A stretch of 5,027 bases of DNA from DATDQA01 sp035292505. GTDB lineage: Bacteria > Bacteroidota > Bacteroidia > Chitinophagales > Saprospiraceae. Positions 1 to 4,746 of this stretch are shown here, piece after piece. Within the stretch, counting starts at the first letter, position 1; the number at the start of each line of letters is the position of its first letter. The translations under genes were made by a program, and so were the position numbers. The DNA is taken from NCBI GenBank assembly GCA_035292505.1, contig DATDQA010000306.1, positions 1-5,027 of the forward strand, in the 5' to 3' direction. The notes below the pieces were generated by a model, which searched no databases, had not been told where the DNA came from, and was given only the letters and a program-made list of their open reading frames with translations.

Positions 1-182
1 TAACACAAGTAGAGAACATCACACCAAATATTGACATTCTGACCACCAACATGTCCTGTCTGCGAATAGGGTTCTTCGCATTTACAGCCTTTGCCGTGCT
101 CAGCCTGTTGATCGCCCATAGACTGCAGTATGAGATGAAAAGTGGACTGAACGGCGAGATGATAAACAAGGTTGTGCCATAG
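1..182 (+). CDS. C-terminal end of an unidentified membrane protein (5' partial)
   Basis: Only the third frame is open from the left edge; it starts at base 3 and ends at a TAG at 180-182, giving 59 residues. The other two forward frames stop within about 30 bases. The peptide contains one strongly hydrophobic stretch (roughly IGFFAFTAFAVLSLLIA) followed by a charged tail containing HRLQYEMK and ending NKVVP. That is the pattern of a last transmembrane helix with a short cytoplasmic tail, as at the end of many multi-helix transporters such as MFS proteins. The family cannot be named from this fragment. An internal ATG at 51 could make a 43-residue protein by itself, but the frame stays open upstream to the window edge, so a truncated longer gene is the simpler reading. 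Chance openness of a frame this short is possible, hence moderate confidence. Confidence 0.5.
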   Translation, partial: TQVENITPNIDILTTNMSCLRIGFFAFTAFAVLSLLIAHRLQYEMKSGLNGEMINKVVP

Positions 183-195
183 ATGAAGGCATGCT

Positions 196-229
196 TCTAC
201 CTACCGGCGCCTGTTTATCGATAGGTAGA
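196..229. repeat. Small inverted repeat in the gap before mntA
   Basis: An 8-base perfect inverted repeat has TCTACCTA at 196-203 and TAGGTAGA at 222-229, with an 18-base GC-rich loop. A related CCTGT-N-GCCGACA segment follows at about 238-253, giving the area a REP-like look. There is no T-run after the right arm, so it is not a convincing intrinsic terminator for the upstream gene. It may be a worn interspersed palindrome. The functional meaning is unknown. Confidence 0.25.
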
Positions 230-257
230 GACAAGTGCCTGTATTGCCGACACCTCT

Positions 258-283
258 TTTGTCAATCAAAGTCTGTAAATTTG
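258..283 (+). promoter_or_regulatory. Possible Bacteroidota-type promoter for the mntA-hepT operon
   Basis: TAAATTTG at 276-283 matches the Bacteroidota -7 consensus TAnnTTTG exactly and lies 27 bases before the mntA ATG, which would give a leader of about 20 bases. A TTTG at 258-261 is the nearest -33-like element, but the 14-base spacing is shorter than usual, so only the -7 half is persuasive. Confidence 0.35.
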
Positions 284-310
284 GCAACTGATCTACTCTC
301 GTGTACCGTC

Positions 311-610
311 ATGACTGAAAGAAAAGATATCCTGAACTACATCGAGCGTCACAAGGCTGAGTTGATGAGCAAGTATCATCTCAGTAAGATTGGTGTCATT
401 GGTTCCTTAGCACACAGGGAGCAAACATCTGAAAGTGATATTGATCTCATCGTGGAATTTGAAACCGGTACGGAGAACCTTTTTCAAATCAAACAGGCGC
501 TCAGACAATTATTCAAGAATCAATTTCACCTTGAAGTTGATATCTGCAGGGAGAAGTATATCAAGCCCTATTACAAAAAGCAAATCCTGGAAGATGCTGT
601 CTTTGTCTGA
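311..610 (+). CDS. mntA: MNT-domain minimal nucleotidyltransferase, antitoxin of an MntA/HepT pair
   Basis: This 99-residue protein is a minimal nucleotidyltransferase (NTP_transf_2 / MNT type). The signature GS-X10-D-X-D is present: G31-S32, then D43 and D45 in SDIDLIVEF, with a likely third carboxylate at D77 in LEVDI. In characterised MntA/HepT pairs this enzyme adds AMP units to a tyrosine of the partner HEPN toxin and silences it. Here that role is inferred from the motifs and from the next gene being a HEPN (DUF86) protein overlapping by 17 bases, the usual order. I chose the ATG at 311 because the protein then begins MTERKDIL, a family-like start. The longer frame from 191 would add 40 residues rich in Cys that do not resemble the family and that cover the promoter-like box. 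There is no Shine-Dalgarno site, as is common in Bacteroidota. One oddity: the segment after GS reads LAHREQ where relatives usually have an ARGEQ-like sequence. Confidence 0.85.
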   Translation: MTERKDILNYIERHKAELMSKYHLSKIGVIGSLAHREQTSESDIDLIVEFETGTENLFQIKQALRQLFKNQFHLEVDICREKYIKPYYKKQILEDAVFV

Positions 611-946
611 GAAAGACAGGGCCAATCTGGAAGCTGGGCTTGCGGCTCTTCGTAAGATTGAAATATTCACGCATGGAATTCAGAACGCCGATCAGTTTAT
701 AAAAATGAAATGGCGTTTGATGCAACTCTAATGAATCTTGTGGTGATTGGTGAAGTTGTGGAGAAAATAAGCCGACAAGTTCAAGATCATTTCCCCGAAG
801 TACCCTGGTCCCAGATAAAAAGTTTAAGGAATATTATTGCTCATGCCTATTTTGGTGTTGACGCAGAAGAAGTTTGGCAGATCATTCAAAACGATGTACC
901 AGTTTTCAAAATAGAAATTAGACGCATACTCGAATACAAGCCGTAG
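594..946 (+). pseudogene. hepT: HepT-like HEPN/DUF86 RNase toxin, frameshifted
   Basis: Translation from the ATG at 594 gives MLSLSEKDRANLEAGLAALR and continues to QNADQF at 698, then falls into a wrong frame that stops at 729-731. The continuation lies one frame back: YKNEMAFDATLMNLVVIGE and onward to the TAG at 944-946. Restoring one base gives 117 residues, a normal length for DUF86 proteins. The HEPN catalytic motif RX4HXY is intact as RNIIAHAY (restored residues 79-86, bases 827-850), including the tyrosine that MntA modifies in studied systems. The missing base is either a T in the TTT at 696-698 or an A in the A5 run at 701-705; a -1 slip on that run would also rejoin the frames. An ATG at 710 could start a shorter C-terminal piece holding the active site. 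It may be a true mutation, a sequencing or assembly error, or less likely translational recoding. The gene overlaps mntA by 17 bases. Confidence 0.8.
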
Positions 947-1064
947 TACAAAACAAAAAATCTCTTCACAATCTTGGAATTGCCATTAGCTTTTACTCCT
1001 GCCCTACCGCCCCCAACTATCAGCAGGCAACCTGATACACTCCCCAACTCACCAAATACGCCAA

Positions 1065-1131
1065 CCCTCCCCTGCCCCTCCCTTTCAGCCAATATTTAAA
1101 ATGTTGACTTGTGTTTTTGAAAAGGGAGGGG
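1065..1131. repeat. Hairpin and G-rich (G4-like) segment, distal copy
   Basis: An 11-base perfect inverted repeat has CCCCTCCCTTT at 1075-1085 and AAAGGGAGGGG at 1121-1131, extendable by TCA/TGA with one bulged base, around a loop of about 30 nt that is AT-rich and partly self-complementary. On the minus strand, 1065-1082 reads GGGAGGGGCAGGGGAGGG: four G-runs separated by 1, 2 and 1 bases, which fits the G-quadruplex pattern. No T-run follows either arm, so it is not a canonical intrinsic terminator. It resembles a small interspersed palindromic element. Confidence 0.6.
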
Positions 1132-1207
1132 AAGAAGTGATAATGTATTGAAGTGGAATTGCTTAAGACATCCACTGATATACTCCCCAACTCACCAGGT
1201 AAGCTAA

Positions 1208-1274
1208 CCCTCCCCTGCCCCTCCCTTTCAGCCAATATTTAAAATGTTGATTTGTGTTTTTGAAAAGGGAGGGG
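1208..1274. repeat. Hairpin and G-rich (G4-like) segment, feoB-proximal copy
   Basis: This is the same structure as the copy 143 bp to its left. Arms are 1218-1228 and 1264-1274, and the minus-strand G-run motif is 1208-1225. The only difference between the two hairpin copies is in the loop (C at 1108, T at 1251). It lies about 32-98 bases downstream of the feoB stop on the transcribed side, so it would form in the 3' untranslated part of the feoAB mRNA, where it could slow exonucleases or end transcription. That role is inference. Confidence 0.6.
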
Positions 1275-1305
1275 AAGAAGTGATAATGTATTGAAGTGGA
1301 ATTGC

Positions 1306-3354
1306 TTAAGACATCCACTGATATACTCCCCAACTCACCAGGTAAGCTAATCCTCCCATAAACAAAAACTGCACGATTGGCCACTTCCACGTCCCCGTCT
1401 CCTTGCGTACCACAGCCAGCGTGCTCATACACTGTAATGCGAGGAGGTAGAATAAGATGAGCGACAAAGCAGTCGCGAAGTTGAAGACTTTTTTACCGGT
1501 ATCAGGGTCTTTGACATTGGCGAGAAATTCACGGAGGCGGAATTCATCCGTATCTGAACCTACACTATAAATCGTCGCCATACTCCCCACAAAGACTTCG
1601 CGTGCGGCGAATGAAGTGATAAGGGCGATGCCGATTTTCCAGTCATAGCCGAGAGGTTTGATCGCAGGTTCGATCACTTTGCCCAATATGCCTGCAAAGG
1701 AAGCTTCGAGTCGATAGCTGGCGATCAAGTTGTCGGTCTCGTGTTGATCAAAGCTTTCTTCTGCTGCTTTTGCGCGCGCCGCGTGTTCAGCATTGCGCAT
1801 TGCACCACCGGGACCGAAGGAGGCAAGAAACCAGAGGATCAGTGAAATCATGATGATGATTTTGCCCGCTTCACGAATAAATGATCCGGCTTTGGATTTC
1901 ACCTCCGTCCAAACATTCAACCAGTCTGGTCTCCTGTATTTCGGTAATTCCAATACCAGGAAACTTGCATCGCGTGCTTTCAATATCTGCTTGAAGATCC
2001 AGGCGGATCCTAATGCTGCAATGACTCCTAATGCATACAATCCTGCGAACATCAGTCCCTGCGAATTGAAGATGCCGCCGATACGCTTGTATGGTACAAC
2101 GAAAGCAATCAGCACTGTGAATACCGGTATCCGTGCAGAACAGGAAATAAAGGGCGTGACAAGGATCGTGATGAGTCGTTCTCGTTGGTTTTCGATGGTA
2201 CGTGTGGACATAATCGCAGGAATCGCACAGGCTCCTCCTGAGATGAGCGACACAATACTGCGGCCATTCATCCCGAAACGTTGCAATAACCTGTCAAATA
2301 AAAACACAGCACGTGCCATGTAACCGGTCTCTTCCAGGATAGAGACAAGGAAAAACAAAATCGCAATTTGCGGGACAAACATGAGTACACCACTTAGACC
2401 CGCAAGCAATCCATCAGCAAGAAAAGATGTCAACCACCCCTCTCCGAATGTTTGGTGAATGAGTGCACCCATTTTACTAAAGAACCATTCGATCCCTTCC
2501 ATCGGATACAAGGCCCATGCAAAGATGGCCTGGAATACAAGTATCATGATCGCGACAAAGATGAGCGGACCCACGAGCCAATGTGTGACAATGCGATCGA
2601 TCTTCCTACTGAAATTTTTTCCACTAAGGCTCTTCACCGATCCTGCAAGCAGGCGTTTGATCAGATCGGAGCGGGTAAGTGTCTCTTCTACCTGGGCAGC
2701 AAGGATATTTTTGTTTCCATTCACTTGCGTATCACTTCGTTCGGGTTTGCAGATCGCGTTGAGGTAATGCCTGTAGGCGGTATCATGACCATTCACCAAA
2801 GACGCAGAGCCATTTACTGATTCAGGTATCGCATAGAAAGCTTTGCGCATAGGATGCGACTGCGATAATACATCAGGGAGAGCGTGTGTAATTTTCTCCA
2901 CATTCTCCAATGTCCTGCTACTGACAGGGATCACGGGTATTTGCAGATTCTTGCTGAGCGTTTGATAGTCGATGATAAAACCGGGTGCATCGATCATATT
3001 GACTACGAGAATGACAGGAAAGCCCAGGTCTGAAAGTTGTGTGAGGAGCAAGAGCTGCGATTCAATTTGTGTCGCGTCTACCACATAGAGGATCGCATCC
3101 GGATGATGGCGATGCTCTTTGTCAAGCAATGCACGTACGACGAGTTTGCCGTCCTCGCCAGCAGCATACACGCTATACAAACCTGGCATGTCCACGATAG
3201 TGACTTCCTGGTTGTTCTGTAAACGGATCTTACCTGATTTCAGATCGACAGTCACGCCGGGATAGTTGGCGACCTTCTGTCGTATGCCTGTGAGTGCATT
3301 GAAGAGTGCAGACTTTCCACTGTTTGGATTACCAATGAGGGCGATGACCGGCAT
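1306..3354 (-). CDS. feoB: FeoB ferrous iron transport GTPase/permease
   Basis: FeoB moves Fe(II) across the inner membrane. The 682-residue protein starts directly on the G domain: G1 GNPNSGKS (8-15), G2 threonine T35 in NYPGVTVD, G3 DMPG (55-58), G4 NMID (119-122) and a G5-like SSR (145-147). A helical GDI-like stretch follows to about residue 250. The C-terminal half has about eight hydrophobic segments and the two gate repeats. The first gate contains ILEETGYMARA and the GGACAIPAIM cysteine motif, followed by PFISCSARIPVF; the second contains ITSFAAREVF. Length is normal for a stand-alone FeoB. The ATG at 3354 is the natural start because the P-loop follows at once. feoA ends 8 bp upstream, so the two are co-transcribed. 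The last codons (GGLAYLVSWGVYQ, then WMS and TAA) are repeated twice more downstream, and the present C-terminus seems to have replaced an older one ending VAC. No frameshift or missing key residue was seen. Confidence 0.97.
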   Translation of the reverse strand: MPVIALIGNPNSGKSALFNALTGIRQKVANYPGVTVDLKSGKIRLQNNQEVTIVDMPGLYSVYAAGEDGKLVVRALLDKEHRHHPDAILYVVDATQIESQLLLLTQLSDLGFPVILVVNMIDAPGFIIDYQTLSKNLQIPVIPVSSRTLENVEKITHALPDVLSQSHPMRKAFYAIPESVNGSASLVNGHDTAYRHYLNAICKPERSDTQVNGNKNILAAQVEETLTRSDLIKRLLAGSVKSLSGKNFSRKIDRIVTHWLVGPLIFVAIMILVFQAIFAWALYPMEGIEWFFSKMGALIHQTFGEGWLTSFLADGLLAGLSGVLMFVPQIAILFFLVSILEETGYMARAVFLFDRLLQRFGMNGRSIVSLISGGACAIPAIMSTRTIENQRERLITILVTPFISCSARIPVFTVLIAFVVPYKRIGGIFNSQGLMFAGLYALGVIAALGSAWIFKQILKARDASFLVLELPKYRRPDWLNVWTEVKSKAGSFIREAGKIIIMISLILWFLASFGPGGAMRNAEHAARAKAAEESFDQHETDNLIASYRLEASFAGILGKVIEPAIKPLGYDWKIGIALITSFAAREVFVGSMATIYSVGSDTDEFRLREFLANVKDPDTGKKVFNFATALSLILFYLLALQCMSTLAVVRKETGTWKWPIVQFLFMGGLAYLVSWGVYQWMS

Positions 3355-3362
3355 GTATGAGA

Positions 3363-3596
3363 TTAATTGGCCTTCGTGACTTGCAGTTGACCCGCTTCTT
3401 TACTGCGCATGACAACATGCCTGTTGCCGATCTGTATGTACAGACTCCCGTGCATCGGAAACCGGCGCACAAGTTTTACAATCATCCCCGGTCCGATACC
3501 CATTGCCAGCAGATGAAGATGGAGTGGGGTTGTCTCGAATTCTACAAGCACTGCACTCGTACCGACCGGTATTTCACTGAGTTTCACTTTATTCAC
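3363..3596 (-). CDS. feoA: FeoA, SH3-like accessory protein of ferrous iron uptake
   Basis: This small cytosolic FeoA-domain protein (77 residues from this start) carries the typical run KLSEIPVG, HLLAMGIGPGM, VKLVRRFPMHGSLYIQIG and NRHVVMRSKEAGQLQV, the beta-barrel that in other bacteria binds or supports FeoB. It is followed after 8 bp by feoB on the same strand. The start is uncertain because there is no ATG. A GTG at 3596 sits 6 bases after an AGGA on the minus strand and lies four residues before the conserved KLSE, so I prefer it. A GTG at 3635, right after an in-frame stop, would add 13 residues (MITGHYLRSTGYY) that do not look conserved. Many Bacteroidota have FeoA fused to FeoB; here they are separate. 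No clear promoter or Fur box was found upstream. Confidence 0.93.
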   Translation of the reverse strand: MNKVKLSEIPVGTSAVLVEFETTPLHLHLLAMGIGPGMIVKLVRRFPMHGSLYIQIGNRHVVMRSKEAGQLQVTKAN

Positions 3597-3671
3597 GTAA
3601 TATCCTGTGCTGCGAAGGTAGTGCCCCGTTATCACTTACTCTATACCTAAAGTTGGGTACTGAAAACGCCG

Positions 3672-3699
3672 TTGGCTTTTGGCTCTTGGCCGTTAGCCT
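3672..3699. repeat. Four-unit heptamer array, TTGGCTC type
   Basis: Four adjacent 7-base units read TTGGCTT, TTGGCTC, TTGGCCG and TTAGCCT. They lie upstream of feoA and upstream of the divergent DUF486 gene. The unit TTGGCTC is one base away from TTTGCTC, a unit of the long array at the right end of the window. No coding sense is evident. Confidence 0.6.
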
Positions 3700-3809
3700 G
3701 GTCTCGAGTAATTGGCTGGTGAGTAGCATATATGTGGCACGACTTCAACCTGGAACGTGAACGCGCCTCAATCTTCAAAGTCTGCCAGGTAGTAACAAGA
3801 CACCTCAAA
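3700..3809. other. Divergent intergenic region between feoA and the DUF486 gene, central part
   Basis: The whole gap between the feoA start (3596) and the DUF486 start (3890) is about 290 bp. Apart from the two heptamer arrays, I see no open frame with coding character, no tRNA, and no promoter matching TAnnTTTG on either strand. The promoters of both genes must lie here, but the sequence does not show them clearly. Confidence 0.4.
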
Positions 3810-3837
3810 CATTACACATTATACATTACACGTTAAA
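3810..3837. repeat. Four-unit heptamer array, CATTACA type
   Basis: Units CATTACA, CATTATA, CATTACA and CGTTAAA follow one another with a 7-base period, and a worn fifth (CGGCATA) may extend to 3844. The array lies about 50 bases before the DUF486 start codon. The period matches the other arrays in the window, but the consensus is different. Confidence 0.6.
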
Positions 3838-3889
3838 CGGCATACCCTAAACATTTAAACATCCTTACATTTATCTAAATATTATTATA

Positions 3890-4259
3890 ATGAAATGGTT
3901 TCTCACTATTGGGCTCTTGATCCTATCCAACATCTTCATGACGCTGGCCTGGTATGGACATTTGAAGTTCAGCGAAATGAAGTGGTTTAGCAAGTTAGGG
4001 CTGATATCGATCATCTTCATCAGACTGGGGCATAGCCTTCTTCGAATATTGTTTCCAGGTACCGGCTAACAGGATTGGCTTTCATAAGCATGGGGGACCG
4101 TTTTCGCTGGTTGAATTGAAAGTAATTCAGGAGGTGATCACTTTGCTTGTCTTTACAGGATTCACATTGATTGTGTTCAAAGGAGAGACTTTCAAGTGGA
4201 ATCATGTTGTTGGATTTATCTTTCTTGTGTTGGCGGTTTACTTCATTTTTAGGAAATGA
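3890..4259 (+). pseudogene. DUF486 / DMT_6 small membrane protein, frameshifted
   Basis: From the ATG at 3890 the frame reads MKWFLTIGLLILSNIFMTLA then WYGHLKF, the typical start of DUF486 (DMT_6, Pfam PF04342) proteins. At 4022-4024 the codon AGA replaces an expected AGC, and the frame then runs to a TAA at 4067-4069 after 59 residues. Removing the A at 4024 restores WGIAFFEYCFQVPANRIG, then VELKVIQEVITLLVF, FKWNHVVGF and a TGA at 4257-4259. These are all hallmark DUF486 segments. The repaired protein would have 122 residues and four hydrophobic helices, a normal family length. The family sits in the drug/metabolite transporter superfamily, but its substrate is not known to me. The insertion is not in a homopolymer. 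It may be a recent inactivating mutation or a read error; everything after the break is well conserved, so decay cannot be old. The AT-rich leader without Shine-Dalgarno is usual for the group. Confidence 0.85.
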
Positions 4260-4262
4260 AAT

Positions 4263-4293
4263 CAGCATAGGGCAAAGAGCATAGTGCATAGAG
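4263..4293. repeat. Short heptamer cluster, GRGCANA type (reverse orientation)
   Basis: Units CAGCATA, GGGCAAA, GAGCATA and GTGCATA plus a partial GAG follow with a 7-base period, starting four bases after the DUF486 stop. Read on the minus strand these are TATGCAC, TATGCTC, TTTGCCC and TATGCTG, the same T-N-T-G-C-Y-C pattern as the long array at 4747-5027, in opposite orientation. The two clusters enclose the four-helix-bundle gene. Confidence 0.65.
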
Positions 4294-4328
4294 TAATTTT
4301 GCAATTCGAAAGATCGTACTGCCCTTTA

Positions 4329-4688
4329 CTACTTCAAACTATCGATATACTTATTAATCCTTCTGCTTAAGATGTCCAATCGAATTAGAATCGGATCTAG
4401 CTCTTCGGCGAAGAGTAGCCCTTTTCTTTCCAGCAGAATAAGAATGTTTGCGCCTTCGAAGCACTCTCTTCGTGATACCCTTAGGAGTTTTCGTTCTTCA
4501 CCAACGTAATCTGCACCGGAGCTTTCCGCAATGTTGTTAGAGATCGACATGCCAACTCCTCTGATCTGATCGACAAACCGAAACAACTTCTGATGCTCCA
4601 ATCGGTCTGCAATATCAAATAAAACGAGGCCAATTTCAATTGCCTCTTTCCAAATCTCTAAATCCTGGAATCTGAATTTAGGTTTCAT
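4329..4688 (-). CDS. Four-helix-bundle protein (S23 / 23S rRNA intervening-sequence protein family)
   Basis: The 119-residue protein matches the S23/IVP four-helix-bundle family (PF05635, TIGR02436). It opens with FRFQDLEIWKEAIEIG, has QIRGVGMSISNNIAESSG in the second helix, RVSRRECFEGANILILLERKG in the third and a final helix ending RRINKYIDSLK. Length is standard. The ATG at 4688 directly precedes KPKFRFQDLEIWK, the usual beginning. Family members were first seen inside 23S rRNA intervening sequences and resemble the Avd protein of diversity-generating retroelements. In Bacteroidota they are often solitary genes of unknown function. Here there is no rRNA, reverse transcriptase or template repeat in the window, so neither context applies. 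The gene stands alone between two opposed heptamer clusters, converges on the DUF486 gene (69 bp gap), and has an AAT microsatellite in its leader. Confidence 0.92.
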   Translation of the reverse strand: MKPKFRFQDLEIWKEAIEIGLVLFDIADRLEHQKLFRFVDQIRGVGMSISNNIAESSGADYVGEERKLLRVSRRECFEGANILILLERKGLLFAEELDPILIRLDILSRRINKYIDSLK

Positions 4689-4711
4689 GGTCTTGCGGTT
4701 TAAATGAATTG

Positions 4712-4727
4712 TAATAATAATAATAAT
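4712..4727. repeat. TAA/TTA trinucleotide microsatellite upstream of the four-helix-bundle gene
   Basis: Five TAA units plus one T occupy 4712-4727, 24-39 bases ahead of the four-helix-bundle start codon on the minus strand. Its position is where a leader or promoter spacer would lie, so copy-number change could alter expression without touching the protein. No promoter match is visible to confirm that. Confidence 0.55.
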
Positions 4728-4746
4728 TTCCTATACTCGTCATCTC

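Larger units (their letters stand above)
1032..1357. repeat. 143-bp tandem repeat (about 2.3 copies) carrying duplicated feoB 3' ends
   Basis: The sequence repeats with a period of 143 bp: copy A 1032-1174, copy B 1175-1317, and partial copy C 1318-1357, which lies inside feoB. Hand alignment of A with B shows six differences (1038, 1055, 1056, 1059, 1062, 1108). Each unit begins, read on the minus strand, with the last shared codons of feoB (GGLAYLVSWGVYQ). It continues through the tail WMS, a TAA stop and about 90 bp of downstream sequence with a hairpin. Only copy C is joined in frame to feoB. Copy A, furthest from feoB, ends instead with codons VAC and TGA. No other gene is visible in 947-1305; 947-1031 holds only AT-rich and then C-rich single-copy sequence. 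Confidence 0.9.

Noticed and set aside
191..310. N-terminal extension of mntA from the ATG at 191
   Set aside because: The extra 40 residues do not resemble the family, overlap a hairpin and a -7 promoter-like box, and the ATG at 311 gives a normal start.
1075..1274. Intrinsic terminators for feoB or hepT
   Set aside because: The stems are good but the loops are long and no T-run follows either arm on either strand, so they are called hairpin repeats only.
886..1432. Three minus-strand open frames of 68-89 codons across the tandem repeat
   Set aside because: They simply read the 143-bp repeat and the duplicated FeoB end in shifting frames (143 is not a multiple of three). They start at arbitrary methionines and have low-complexity composition.
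1793..3222. Plus-strand open frames opposite feoB (for example 1793-2323, 2452-2820, 2459-2767, 3037-3222)
   Set aside because: feoB is complete, with all motifs, on the minus strand over this whole stretch. The antisense translations show no family features.
3357..3650. Plus-strand 97-codon frame opposite feoA
   Set aside because: It is antisense to a clearly recognisable FeoA with conserved motifs.
3875..3895. Fur box near the DUF486 start
   Set aside because: The ATTATTATAATGA stretch is merely AT-rich. It does not fit the inverted GATAATGATAATCATTATC pattern well, and it lies about 250 bases or more from the feoA start, next to the wrong gene.
4020..4304. Minus-strand 94-codon frame opposite the DUF486 gene
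   Set aside because: The plus-strand DUF486 similarity is clear once the one-base insertion is allowed for. The antisense frame has no family features and its start is made of heptamer sequence.
4329..4688. Avd component of a diversity-generating retroelement, or an rRNA intervening sequence
   Set aside because: No reverse transcriptase, template/variable repeat pair or 23S rRNA sequence is in the window, so the fold family alone does not support either.
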